Source of the DNA: Hybos culiciformis
Lineage: Eukaryota; Arthropoda; Insecta; Diptera; Hybotidae
Reading direction: 5' to 3'
Length of the DNA stretch: 64,000 nucleotides
NCBI GenBank assembly: GCA_964007475.1
Contig: OZ023274.1
Span: forward strand, 59,540,076-59,604,075
Shown: piece after piece, positions 39,340-45,014 of the stretch
Layout: every line of letters starts with the position of its first letter
How positions within the stretch are numbered: the stretch's first letter is position 1
Program-made: the position numbers and the translations under genes
Notes under the pieces: generated by a model
Told to the model about the DNA's origin: nothing
What the model saw: the letters and a program-made list of their open reading frames with translations, nothing else
The model's database searches: none

Positions 39340-42300
39340 CATCTTTACTTACTATTCATTTTGTATAGTATGCAATAATAGACAATATTTTTTTGTTGTA
39401 ACTTTTATTTTTTGCAAATTAAGTGTCAATAATTTTTGTATAAATATTCCAAAAAAAATCAAATAAATCATCATTGATCTAATGATCATTAAATTAATGT
39501 TAAATTTAATACTATAAGCTACGAATAAATACTATAAGTGTCGATAATGACTATAAGTGTCGATAATGACTATAAGTGTCGATAATAATCGATATTAAAA
39601 TTTGCTTTGGTGAAAACAAACCAATCTAAATCACAAACCCAAAAGTGTCGTTTTAATAAAAGATATCCATAAAGTTGCTTTGGTAAAAGCAAAAGAATAC
39701 AAATTACCTTTGAGACTGTTCTTTACATTAGACAAACAATCTAGAGGAATAAGATTACATTTGGCAGTGTAAGACGTTAATTGAATTTCAAAATTAAATA
39801 AAAAGAAACAAAACGTTATCAATTTTTTTTACTACTCTGAACTTTCTCAGAAGGTTCAGAAACTCCTAAGAGGCATAACCTCTCGAAGTGCTTAACTCTT
39901 TTAATATATTAATTTATTTTTTAGCTTTAAATATGTAATTTGTAAAAATTAAAATCATTGTTTTCTGTTTTTTTTTCCTTTAAAAAAATTAAAATAAAAA
40001 AAAAGTATAAGAAACACCACCTTCTATCAGAATTATATCGGTTGCATATATTATTTACTCAATATTGGCAAATTAATTTATTAAAAGAAAAATTTTAATT
40101 ATTCACATGAGCTGTTTACATAAAGACGAAAACGAAATTTTCCGCATTCAACTCAATTCGTTTTCGTAATAAGGTTCACAGCAAAAAAAAAAATTCATTC
40201 AACGCTCTTCATTTTCGTTTTCATCGGTGGTCAAAAGCGTGCTTAAATTAGAAAAATCGAAGAAAATGTTTTAAAGATTTTTTTTTTAATCTAATAAAAT
40301 AAAAAAAATAAAAAATACTGCGCGACTCACTTGTTGGCAATTGTTTTAGGTAACTTTTTTCATTTCGTTTTTCTTCAGTTTTTGTTTTATTTTTTTAAGA
40401 GTGGTATAGTATTCCTATGAAAAGAAACAGCTAAAGATTCGGTCAACATAACACTATTTGAAGAGTTCAAGCAATCAAATATGTAAATTATCTCTAAATT
40501 ATCAAAATCACAAGCAATGCAATTCATTGAACATTTAGTTAGAATAGCAGGTAGAAATTTAATTGATTTCAATTTAATCAAAAGTGGCGGATGATAAGTA
40601 ATCACATTTTTCTAAACTTATATCACCACCATTAGTAACAAAAATAAATCAAGAATTCCATTTATGATATTTCATAAAATCAATCTGAGATAAAGTCTAA
40701 GCCAACATTGAGCTAAATTACATTCATCCTCGGAAGAATAAGATATATGGAAGTGCGATAAAAAAAAATTTGTATGGAAAAACAAAAAAATATGCGTTCC
40801 CTATAATCTGTCAAACTAATTTTTAAGAAAAAAAGTGCCGACAGAAGCATTTTTTAAATTGGAAAATTTAATGTTAAAAAACCTCTAATTTCCTAAAACT
40901 TTCGATTAAATTTATTTAAAATTTAATAAATTTTTTAATTTTATTAAGTTGACTTTGTATTTTCCTCATTTGTCGATAAAAAAACGTTTTGAAGTTAGGA
41001 TAAAAAGTGAAAACTTTAGAGCAAAATATCTTCTTGAAATTTAAAAAATCTTCGGCAAAAATTTAATAAAAGAAATATATTGAATTAACTTAAATTTTGG
41101 GACTTATGTGGCTACGTAAATTTCTATATTAAATTCAAAAATTGAATTTTAATTGAAAAAAATACCAATTTTTGTCATTAAAAAAGTTTGTTTATTTTTT
41201 CGATTCGCCCTTACATAAGAAAGAGGTCACTTTTTGTAATAATTAAAAATGTAATGTCGATAGGCTCTTGATGCAATAATAATTTTTTTATTTTTGTCCT
41301 TAATGCTTTTGTGCTTCTCTACAAAATTTTACTGTTCAGAAATTATACTGATAAAAAGCTCCTGAAACAATTATTGGCTTAGCAATAATAATTTTATCAT
41401 CTTTATTGTTTACGTGAATGTAAAGCCGTATACAACTAAAATAGTAATTTTCTTTCTAAAACATAATATCGCGCCCCTCGACTTAAGTAATTTTAATTTG
41501 TTCTTACATTTTATATATTATTATATACATATTTTAAATACATTTAAAATTTTTATGTAGTAATGTACATTTGTTATGATAAATAAAACAAATCTAAAAA
41601 ATAACCTTCTTTTTCCGCCTCAACGAGTAGAAAAATTAATAAAATTTTTAAGGAACGTTTACACAAATAGTAAACAAAACATAATTTAAAAATGAGATTC
41701 TGTTGCGTTCAATGCTGCATTAACAATAGCGTTGTTACACAAAAAATCGATGAAAGCCCTGTTTTATTTAGGTGAATTGAAAGTCTTTATGACTTAATCA
41801 TTCAAAAATTTAATATTAGAAAGAAATATTACTCTGAATTTAAACGAGAATTTTAAATAAAAAACGTATTCTAGAATTGTGATGTAAACGCAACATTAAG
41901 ATGATTTCTTTTGTTTTTTTTATTTTGACAGATTTGTGGGAACGCCTAAAATCTATTATCTGCATGGGTTGCATTCATCTAATATATAAAAATGAAATGT
42001 TTCTCTGTTTCTCTGTCCTCAATCACGCCTAAACCGCTGGACCGATTTGGCTGAAATTTTGAACTTAAGTATCATTGGGGCCCGAGATGGTTATAGGGTA
42101 CTAGAAATTTTGATCCGAGGCCCCGGCGGGGGGGCTACCTTAGAAGCCGATTTTGAAATTTAGGTATATTTCAATAAAATATAGTAGCGTTGGACCCGAA
42201 AACCCTATTTAAAAAACTGGATGTTGTCCCAGGGCTCAATTTGGGGGGCTATACAACAAATTTCGAAATTTTGAAATTTTGAAGTTAAGTAGCATTGGAA

Positions 42301-45014
42301 CCCGAGATGATTATAGGGTACTAGAAATTTTGATCCGAAGCCCCGACGGGGAGGGCTACCTTAAAAGCCGGTTTTGCAATTTAGATATATTCCGATAAAA
42401 TATTATAGCGTTGGACCCGAATCGACTATTTAGAAGACTGGATGTGTTAAGGCACCGGGGAAGTAAGTGGTTATTTAACAAATTTTGGAATTCTGTTTTT
42501 TTTAGTGAACAAAATTTGGATTAAAGTGTATTGATATTAATACAAGTTCGGGACTACCGTGCGAAGCCGGGAATTTCGACTAGTTACATATAATTAAGGC
42601 AACCAAAACGATCATCATCATTACAAAAAACATTGAAATCAAAATACAATTTTCAAAAAAAGAATACTAAAACAAAATGAAAGAAAAAAATTATAATCTT
42701 ATACTATGAATAATCAATATTGAATAAAAATTTATTTAACGACTTCATTTATTGAATTTTAATGTATTAAAATATCAAAAAAAAAAAATAAAAATTTAAA
42801 TAATTTTTTGGACTGTTCGGATGAGGGGAACTTGAAAGAAAAATTTATTCATAATAATAAAATATAAAATACGTAAGTATTAGTTTTTTGTATGTGTTTG
42901 TAAGGAAAAAAAAACCGGACAGTGAGTTGGGTGTCTCTTTTTTATTGTCCAGATTTTTTTTATCAGAAAATTTATTATTTTTCATAATTGTCACTTTTTT
43001 TTATTATGTGCAGTAAAGAAAATAAAATTACGGCATTTATTTAAATTTTTTCCTGACTGTACTGTCTTTTTTACTGTCTTCTCTGTTGTCCAGATTTAAA
43101 TTCATCAACACACATAAACACTGTCTTCGTCAAGACAGTTTTACTGTCTAGTATAATCCCCAGGTAAAAATCTTAAATTGAACACTAATTTATCAAGTGT
43201 TTCAATCTAGGTAGCTAAAATTTACTAATTTTCTTGATTTTCTTGACCAGTAAAGAGCTCCGAAAAACGAGCATAGTATTTTAAGTACTCTTCACGACTA
43301 ACTTCGGGGAAAACAAGAAGAGGAAAACGTTAAAATTCTAGAGAACTTTCAAATAATTAAAGAAATCTTAGTTTCTTAAAAACGAATTAATAATATTACA
43401 AACGATGAAAGTTGTGAAACAAAATAATTTGAAGATTATGTACAACAGATGTTGAAGATAATCTATGAAATATTACATGGAAGTCCGAATATTAGTAATA
43501 ATAATCATTTAATTCCTGGTTCAAGAAGCAGTTTGAATGTTCAAGAAGTAGTTTGAATTTTAGATGATAATGACATTTAAATGATAGGCAATTACTAGAT
43601 TAAAATAAATTAATTATCAAATCTTTTTATATTTTAGGTGAAGATCATTTGTCAATGATCTCATTTATGGAAAATTTTACCCAAGCAGAATGAAGCCTAA
43701 AGTATGATTTTTTTATCTTATCTCCTTCAAGAAATTAAGCTCATAATGGAGTTTTTGTTTTATGTACTCATTATGTGAACGAAATATTTATATTGAGAAA
43801 TTTATGCTATTATACTAAAAAAAAATCTTGGACACCTAACATCTGAATTTATTTTCGAGTTTTAGTTTCGTTCCAGTACAAGTTAGTATTTTCTAATGTA
43901 CAATAATCGGAGAACAAACAAATATTTTAAATTACATATGATTTTCGAAAATTCAACAAACATAAAAATCAATTAAAAATAAATTGAAATAAAAAAAGAA
44001 GTTATGAGCTGTGGTCATAAAAATACTACCAAAAATAAAGATCTAAAAACAAGCTTCAAGATCTAAAAACAAGTAGGTAGATAGGTTAAAAAAAATAATA
44101 ATGAAATGTTCACAAATGTGATGTGTTCAAATTAAAATATCTATTCGTAAATATGGTAAAATTTTTCTTTTCTTTGTTTTTAAAAAATTTGTGCAAGCTA
44201 AAATCGTCGGTAAAACAAGTAGAATGAGCTAAGTCCAAAATTTTTAATTCTTCTAAAAACATAAATAACTTTTCAATGAATGAAGAAATCAAAGGAAAAT
44301 TTTGAATTCTGCTAGGTAGGTAGGTATATATTTTACAACAAATTTAAAAATATTAATATTCTTTTTCTTAAGAAACTAAATTTTTTCATCTTTTTCAATT
44401 GCAAGAAATTTAAAATCAATAAAAAATTAAAAATTGATTCACTGATTCTGCGATTTTAGCCAGAGAATATTTATACATAATGTGATCACATAAAATGAGA
44501 TAGGTAATAAAATTATAGGTAGCTTTTAGCTTTTCGTGAATTTTCGGAATTTTGAGTTTGTTTCTTTGAAACCTTAAATCAGAAAACAGAAAAATAAGCA
44601 GGAAAAATTAACCTAAAAATCATTTTTGTGAAAAAAATAAAAAAAATTTTTAAATATAGGTATATTATACTTAATGAGCATACAAGCATTTTGTTGTCTT
44701 TAAATCTTCAAAGGTTTGACCTGAAAACTTTTGTAGCACAAAAATATCTTTTTTAGTTAAATCTCCAATAGTAACCAAATCAATTGCTTTCAACTCATTT
44801 ATCCAGTGGCATTGAATTTTCTTTTCTACATAATCATGAGTATAAGTGAATGCCTAAAAGACATGAATATTAATTTAGGATTGCTACACTTATCCACTAT
44901 TAATCGAGAAAAATTTTTAGTTTTCCTTACTTGATTCATGTCATCTGATGCATTTCCAATTTCATTTTCATAAACAAAATAAATTTGAATATCTGGATCT
45001 TCTTGTATGTTCAT
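3380..45014 (-). CDS. TopBP1: TopBP1 / mus101 (multi-BRCT checkpoint and replication scaffold), C-terminus outside window
   Basis: Thirteen exons on the minus strand splice into one 3,300-nt frame (1,100 codons): 45014-44931, 44853-44684, 34656-34524, 24475-24127, 22296-22114, 21451-21225, 21166-21012, 7244-7109, 7052-6531, 6030-5775, 4607-4050, 3968-3877, 3814-3380. The family binds phosphorylated RAD9 and Treslin-type partners through BRCT repeats and activates ATR in the nucleus. By order and match to the family: N-terminal region 1-110; BRCT1 about 112-190 ([20 protein letters not shown]); BRCT2 about 200-295 ([10 protein letters not shown]); BRCT3 about 378-465 ([28 protein letters not shown]); BRCT4 about 585-675; BRCT5 about 684-770 ([10 protein letters not shown]); then a Ser/Thr-rich linker. 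The start is supported by an in-frame TAA five codons upstream. Exon 13 ends at a GTAAAG donor, so the C-terminal BRCT repeats expected for the family lie beyond position 1. Identity is inferred from domain order and remembered family sequence, not from a search. Confidence 0.88.
5058..5721 (-). mobile_element. 5'-truncated LINE fragment with 14-bp target duplication
   Basis: The sequence TTGTGAAACCTATT occurs on both sides (5044-5057 and 5722-5735), a typical target-primed LINE duplication. Inside, on the minus strand, is the C-terminal half of an RNase H domain ([20 protein letters not shown], the WxPGHxxxxGNExAD motif). It is followed by a Cys/His finger ([18 protein letters not shown]) that is usual after RNase H in I/Jockey-like ORF2 proteins, and an intact stop. 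The 3' tail is (TAAA)n, read on the plus strand as TATTTATTTATT at 5058-5085. The 157-codon frame is unbroken and the duplication is perfect, so the insertion is fairly young. It sits in TopBP1 intron 10. Confidence 0.9.
5775..7244 (-). CDS. TopBP1: TopBP1 exons 8-10 (end of BRCT3, linker, BRCT4, start of BRCT5)
   Basis: Exon 8 (7244-7109) finishes BRCT3 ([20 protein letters not shown]). Exon 9 (7052-6531, 174 codons) carries a basic, Ser/Asn-rich linker with a possible nuclear signal ([12 protein letters not shown]), then BRCT4 ([33 protein letters not shown]). Exon 10 (6030-5775) gives [19 protein letters not shown] and the first half of BRCT5 ([37 protein letters not shown]). The exon 9 donor reads ATG|GCAAGT, so this intron is GC-AG. 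The alternative GTATTT donor 4 nt downstream would introduce a stop within five codons. Confidence 0.88.
7690..7950 (+). repeat. Foldback MITE, copy 1 of a dispersed family
   Basis: An imperfect palindrome spans 7697-7856: GATTACAATACATGTTAA and TTTGTTAT on the left mirror TATAACAAATTTTATTAACATG on the right. The inner arms (GTATACACAAAAACACATAGACAC / GTGTCCATGTGTTTTTGTGTGTATAC) surround a short loop. The flank from 7840 to 7950 is shared, in inverse orientation, with the copy at 25990-26265, so the repeat unit extends beyond the hairpin. No coding capacity. Confidence 0.75.
7948..9662 (+). pseudogene. 5'-truncated R1/I-like LINE fragment ending in (TAACC)n, split by a hAT element
   Basis: The reading matches the RNase H and C-terminal finger of the full LINE at 58162-63946: LEIYTDG at 8032, [14 protein letters not shown], then after the inserted h[25 protein letters not shown] and [19 protein letters not shown]. 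Several stops and frameshifts make it dead. It is truncated 5' at about 7948 (GGGATAAGATCG) and ends in four TAACC units at 9643-9662. The second family member ends in the same repeat, so the tail belongs to the element. Confidence 0.85.
8242..8979 (+). mobile_element. Non-autonomous hAT (Charlie/ZBED-type) relic with 8-bp target duplication
   Basis: Termini are CAGTGTTTCTTAAAAT and, inverted, CAGCGATTCTTAAAAT. The flanking 8-bp direct repeats are GTCTAGGA (8234-8241) and GTCTAAGA (8980-8987). Removing the element restores the LINE reading into which it jumped. Codons 8425-8667 encode [35 protein letters not shown] and a terminal KKQPLPSH. This is the hAT C-terminal dimerisation region, of the type found in ZBED5/SCAND3-like proteins. 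The N-terminal zinc finger and catalytic core are missing. The GGGGTCGCGACCCC phrase just inside the left end is typical of such elements. Confidence 0.9.
9998..10187 (-). mobile_element. 190-bp miniature Helitron
   Basis: Read on the minus strand it begins TCCTTAATATTAATGTATGT after an A. It passes through the common insect Helitron phrase CCTAAACTGTTCGACCGATT and ends GCACGCCGGGTCAGCTAG before a T. TC start, CTAG end, GC-rich hairpin near the 3' end and A|T insertion all fit a Helitron. No target duplication and no protein, so it would depend on Rep/helicase supplied elsewhere. Confidence 0.75.
10190..12420. other. TopBP1 intron 7 sequence without a recognised gene
   Basis: AT-rich, with poly-T runs. 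A short open stretch around 10552-10665 (reading [21 protein letters not shown]) might be a remnant of some coding sequence, but I cannot place it and stops surround it. Nothing else stands out. Confidence 0.35.
12424..13398. repeat. Possible TIR element (about 1 kb)
   Basis: The left end TAGGGCCCCAAGCAACAAAA is mirrored by TTTTGTTACTTGGGGGA near 13352 and by TTTTGTTATACGGGCTA at 13381-13398. GGTGATT/AATCACC phrases recur inside both ends. No transposase reading was recognised and no clean target duplication was found, so the boundaries are approximate. Confidence 0.4.
13916..14025. repeat. (TCGAAAAAA)n low-complexity tract
   Basis: Seven or eight imperfect units of the form CTCGAAAAAA or ATCGAAAAAAAA, with poly-A lengths varying between units. 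This is a degenerate simple repeat. Confidence 0.7.
14249..14530 (-). pseudogene. MULE-type transposase C-terminal fragment (tentative)
   Basis: The 93-codon reading contains [20 protein letters not shown], then [17 protein letters not shown]. It resembles the PRTNNxxEGWHxRF...HPxxxxFIxxLxxEQ signature of MULE-like transposases common in insects next to FLYWCH zinc fingers. Only this C-terminal piece is present and the preceding residues look unrelated. Recognition is from memory of the motif; a profile search against the MULE transposase family would settle it. Confidence 0.6.
14971..15212. repeat. Foldback MITE 'CACACGAAGCAG' family, copy A
   Basis: Inverted arms of about 100 bp start AACACACGAAGCAGTCATAG and end CTATGACTGCTTCGTGTGTT. 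The arms contain GAAGTTTATACTTAAAGC and its complement, with a loop of about 50 bp. The same arms recur at 27464/33032, 28515-28756 and 52800-53180. Non-coding. Confidence 0.85.
15216..17360. repeat. Composite dispersed repeat next to foldback copy A
   Basis: Two units of a module of roughly 105 bp (consensus phrases GACCCTAACCGTAGCTCCC, CCCAAAATTTTTGGTCAGGT, TTCACCGGAGCTACCTATTT) follow the foldback. The second unit is interrupted by the 12-bp minisatellite. From 16970 a tail module (TTTGTAAACGAAAGATTTTT, TTTTCGCGCCAAATTATTTT) occurs twice. The repeat ends at about 17325-17350 in CTAAAGAAGTATAAACTTCA. The same module order occurs at 30115-30480 and 53192-54208, so this is one dispersed element family of unknown class. 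Confidence 0.7.
15378..16945. repeat. 12-bp minisatellite (CTTCCGCCCTCA)n, about 1.57 kb
   Basis: About 125 tandem units of CTTCCGCCCTCA with scattered variants (CTTCCTCCCTCA, CTAACGCCCTCA, CTTCCGTCCTGA). Variant-rich blocks recur in the same internal order near 15944-16080, 16422-16560 and 16767-16900, showing higher-order duplication of segments. One strand is almost pure pyrimidine. The long readings in every frame (Leu-Pro-Pro-Ser or Arg-Ala-Glu-Val repeats) come from the repeat and are not genes. Confidence 0.95.
17560..17853. repeat. Tandem repeat of about 75-80 bp (left part), interrupted by a hAT element
   Basis: Units contain CCGATTTCATTCAAATTTGGT, AAAAAGAGGAAATGATTACA and ACAAATTTCGTAACAAA. 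The array resumes at 20529 after the inserted element and runs to about 20730. A phrase similar to Helitron 5' regions (CCTAAACCGCTCAGCCGATC) lies just upstream at 17500. Confidence 0.8.
17987..20230 (+). pseudogene. 5'-truncated LINE (reverse transcriptase), split by a MITE
   Basis: The reading begins [16 protein letters not shown], is broken by a 383-bp MITE at 18118-18500, and resumes [13 protein letters not shown] to a stop at 20115. RT motifs are intact: [71 protein letters not shown] (FADD catalytic box) and LKLNVDKTK. The C-terminal thumb ends EYVKNNFM with no RNase H. About 500 codons run without a stop. The endonuclease is missing through 5' truncation. The 3' end has an AATAAATAAAAAAAATAAATAAA-type tail. 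Same family as the copy at 35030-39260; CR1/Jockey-like. Confidence 0.9.
18118..18500. mobile_element. 383-bp MITE with AAAT target duplication inside the LINE
   Basis: Terminal inverted repeats CGTCGGTCGGCGACGCAAA and TTTGCGTCGCCGACCGACG extend, with one gap, through CTCGTAAGTC / GACTTACGAG. Flanks are AAAT at 18114-18117 and 18501-18504. Removing the MITE and one AAAT restores the LINE codons for NKYFVDSI, which align with the second LINE copy. Superfamily not assigned. Confidence 0.85.
20537..20760. repeat. Tandem repeat of about 75-80 bp (right part)
   Basis: Continuation of the 17560-17853 array beyond the hAT insertion: CCGATTTCATTCAAATTTGGT units with ACACAAATTTCGTAA. Confidence 0.75.
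21012..22296 (-). CDS. TopBP1: TopBP1 exons 5-7 (end of BRCT2, linker, start of BRCT3)
   Basis: Exon 5 (22296-22114) encodes [20 protein letters not shown] and [19 protein letters not shown], the C-terminal half of BRCT2 with the conserved Trp. Exon 6 (21451-21225) is a Ser/Thr-rich linker ([12 protein letters not shown]) ending GSFLEDCS. Exon 7 (21166-21012) starts BRCT3 ([35 protein letters not shown]) and ends CWRN plus AA, completed by the first base of exon 8. All donors are GTAAGT, GTATGT or GTAAAT. Confidence 0.88.
22400..22870 (-). mobile_element. Degenerate Helitron-like copy
   Basis: Read on the minus strand it matches the internal sequence of the Helitron at 41978-42583: CCTCAATCACGCCGATTTGG, a CTAGAAAATTTGACCCGAGG phrase, and the CTTAGAAGGCGGTTTTGCAA region. 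The internal unit of about 220 bp is present twice, as in the other copy. Clear TC and CTAG ends were not found, so boundaries are approximate. It lies in TopBP1 intron 4. Confidence 0.65.
22875..24126. other. TopBP1 intron 4 sequence, nothing recognised
   Basis: AT-rich with short poly-A/T runs. No reading longer than about 65 codons looks real and no repeat family was identified. Confidence 0.4.
24127..24475 (-). CDS. TopBP1: TopBP1 exon 4 (BRCT1 and start of BRCT2)
   Basis: A 349-nt exon reads [18 protein letters not shown], then [18 protein letters not shown] and [17 protein letters not shown] (BRCT1 with the GG turn and conserved Trp). [15 protein letters not shown] and [15 protein letters not shown] start BRCT2. 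Acceptor TATAG, donor G|GTAAAT. It fits the human order, in which BRCT1 and BRCT2 are closely joined. Confidence 0.88.
24960..25135. repeat. Dispersed TGTATTTACATT motif cluster
   Basis: TTGTATTTACATT occurs three times exactly and twice in near-copies between 24988 and 25130, with complementary AATGTAAA between copies, so the tract can fold on itself. Function unknown. Confidence 0.5.
25990..26265 (-). repeat. Foldback MITE, copy 2 of the 7690-7950 family
   Basis: The palindrome 26098-26262 has arms ATACAATACATGGTAA / TACCATGTATTGTA and inner arms TGTGTATACACACAAACACA / TGTGTTTGTGTGTATACACA. Flank 25990-26097 matches the reverse complement of 7840-7950. TAGTAGATTACAATACATG is the shared outer terminus. 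Confidence 0.75.
26500..26630. repeat. 18-bp tandem repeat (TTCGGTGAATTGTGTTT)n
   Basis: Six or seven units of TTTTCGGTGAATTGNGTT with small length variation. It ends next to TGAAGTTTATACTTCTTTAG at 26630, the inverse of the terminus of the composite repeat at 17338. Confidence 0.75.
26745..26860 (+). repeat. tRNA-derived SINE-like unit 1 (tRNA-Tyr-like head)
   Basis: TGGCTTAGTGGCTAGAACA fits a pol III A box and GGTTCGATTCC the B box. Between them TCAGACTGTAAGTCTGA forms an anticodon stem-loop with loop CTGTAAG, giving anticodon GTA. The acceptor and T stems do not pair well, so it is a pseudogene or SINE head rather than a working tRNA. The unit recurs at 27060-27172, including about 45 bp of 5' flank. 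Confidence 0.6.
26853..27318. repeat. Inverted-repeat element with a tRNA-like unit in its loop
   Basis: The left arm (TTTTTTAATTTCAAATATATG, GGGCCCAATATTACAAGC, 26853-26940) is mirrored by GCTTGTAATATTGGGCCC and ATAATTGAAATTAAAAAAGT (27237-27318). The loop holds the second tRNA-like unit. No target duplication was identified. Confidence 0.65.
27060..27172 (+). repeat. tRNA-derived SINE-like unit 2
   Basis: Near-copy of 26745-26860: TGGACAATATGGCTTAGTGG, GAACATCAGACTATAAG, GTTCGATTCCCA. The anticodon stem has decayed (CAGACTATAAGAGTAG), so it cannot be a functional tRNA. Confidence 0.6.
28355..28480. repeat. 17-bp tandem repeat (TTTACTATTCATTTTTT)n
   Basis: Seven units of ACTATTCATTTTTTT with one-base length variation, inside the 4.8-kb hAT-type element. 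Confidence 0.9.
28515..28756. repeat. Foldback MITE 'CACACGAAGCAG' family, copy C
   Basis: Arms of about 115 bp (AACACACGAAGCAGTCATAG ... AGACTGCTTCGTGTGTTTTT) are almost perfectly complementary, including TACAAATGATGGG / CCCATCATTTGTA. The loop is only a few bases, so this copy is close to a perfect hairpin. Confidence 0.85.
28760..30480. repeat. Composite-repeat fragments (modules and tail)
   Basis: One module at 28775-28850 (CACAACCTAACCGTACCTCC, TTCACCGGAGCTACCTATTT) and one at 30123-30203 (GCACGACCTAACCGTAGCTC), the latter followed by the tail module (30220-30330) and the terminus CTAAAGAAGTAAAAACTTCA at 30458. Between them, GAAGAAGTGAAACTTC (28882) and GAAGTTTCACTTC (30088) are inverted and may bound a further insertion. 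Its contents (28900-30070) show no gene. Confidence 0.6.
31343..32750. mobile_element. 1.4-kb element with inverted termini of about 260 bp
   Basis: The left arm 31343-31605 starts CTATAGATCAGTTTCACGTA and contains CCCGAAATTCGGTCTCCAT and AGCTACAGCCACTTAAAGTG. The right arm 32480-32750 is its reverse complement with scattered mismatches, ending TACGTGAAAATGATCTATAG. The interior (31610-32480) is AT-rich without a clear protein. The flanks give no unambiguous target duplication. It is nested in the 4.8-kb hAT-type element. Confidence 0.8.
33540..33950. repeat. Degenerate foldback repeat
   Basis: The left part (AAACTCGATTTGTCTGAAAG, ATATGGACCCCCCAAAGTT) is roughly complementary to the right part (AAATCCACAAAGTTTCAGCC, GGTAAAACCGGTAAATTTCG). 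The same style of arms is seen at 56100-56640. Boundaries uncertain; no gene. Confidence 0.5.
34524..34656 (-). CDS. TopBP1: TopBP1 exon 3 (start of BRCT1)
   Basis: A 133-nt exon reads [36 protein letters not shown] and SGFNMNEK, ending at an AAAAG|GTAAAC donor. It follows the vertebrate order CRIVGPQVV...PVYNMVMSDVTISC. Introns of about 10 kb flank it on both sides, so automated gene finders could easily miss it. Confidence 0.85.
34657..35029. other. TopBP1 intron 2 sequence
   Basis: AT-rich; no exon or repeat was recognised between TopBP1 exon 3 and the LINE. Confidence 0.4.
37388..38549. mobile_element. Non-autonomous element built of about 30 TTGTACAA motifs around a GC-rich hairpin
   Basis: Exact 8-bp duplication AATAAAAG flanks it (37380-37387 and 38550-38557), and its removal restores the LINE codons in frame. 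The ends are inverted: GGGTGAGTGCCACTTGTACA against GGATGCATGTCAGTTGTACA. The left wing (37395-37765) has about 16 copies of CCA(G/C)TTGTACAA, nearly all in one orientation; the right wing (38255-38545) has about 14, nearly all reversed (TTGTACAA(G/C)TGG). Between them lie small hairpins around CCTTATTTCATTTTGA and a GC-rich palindrome. No protein. The 8-bp duplication and repeated short subterminal motifs suggest a hAT or P-like transposase acting in trans; that is inference. Confidence 0.9.
37953..38225. repeat. GC-rich near-perfect palindrome (arms about 132-137 bp, 4-nt loop)
   Basis: The left arm 37953-38084 and right arm 38089-38225 pair around the loop GCCA. The inner 95 bp or so (through CTGTGTGCTCACCTCACAAG) are perfect and very GC-rich in an AT-rich genome. 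The outer part pairs CATGAAATTA and ACGCGGCCTTATTTCA with a small gap. Two further hairpins sit to the left: 37880-37918 (TTGCGGTCTTATTTC) and 37938-37975 (GCGGCCTTATTTC). Confidence 0.92.
39257..39336. repeat. (AT)n microsatellite after the LINE poly-A tail
   Basis: Fifteen A residues followed by about 30 AT dinucleotides. Confidence 0.95.
39337..41977. other. TopBP1 intron 2 sequence
   Basis: AT-rich. A 22-bp unit (ACTATAAGTGTCGATAATG) is repeated three times at 39528-39590. No other structure or coding region was recognised. Confidence 0.5.
41978..42583 (+). mobile_element. 606-bp non-autonomous Helitron
   Basis: It starts TCTAATATATAAAAATGAAA after an A and ends CGTGCGAAGCCGGGAATTTC then GACTAG before a T, so it inserted between A and T without duplication. 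A short imperfect hairpin (CCGTGC-GAA-GCCGG) lies about 12 nt from the CTAG end. The phrase CGCCTAAACCGCTGGACCGA near the 5' end is common in insect Helitrons. The interior holds two direct copies of a unit of about 220 bp (CCCGAGATGGTTATAGGGTA ... GGACCCGAA). No Rep/helicase. Confidence 0.85.
42584..44683. other. TopBP1 intron 2 sequence with GACAGT/GTCCAG phrases
   Basis: AT-rich. At 42800-43165 phrases such as GTCCAGATTT, CTGTCTT and TATAATCCCCAGG resemble the TIR candidate in Vps11 at 50033-50452, suggesting a decayed relative. No exon seen. Confidence 0.4.
44684..45014 (-). CDS. TopBP1: TopBP1 exons 1-2 (N-terminus)
   Basis: Exon 1 (45014-44931) encodes [18 protein letters not shown] through DDMNQ, ending at a GTAAGG donor. 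An in-frame TAA lies five codons before the ATG, which fixes the start unless a further non-coding exon joins. Exon 2 (44853-44684) encodes [36 protein letters not shown] and TKC plus two bases. It matches the vertebrate order ICDPFSGVVFDHLKKLGC ahead of BRCT1. The intron between them is 77 nt. Confidence 0.82.
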
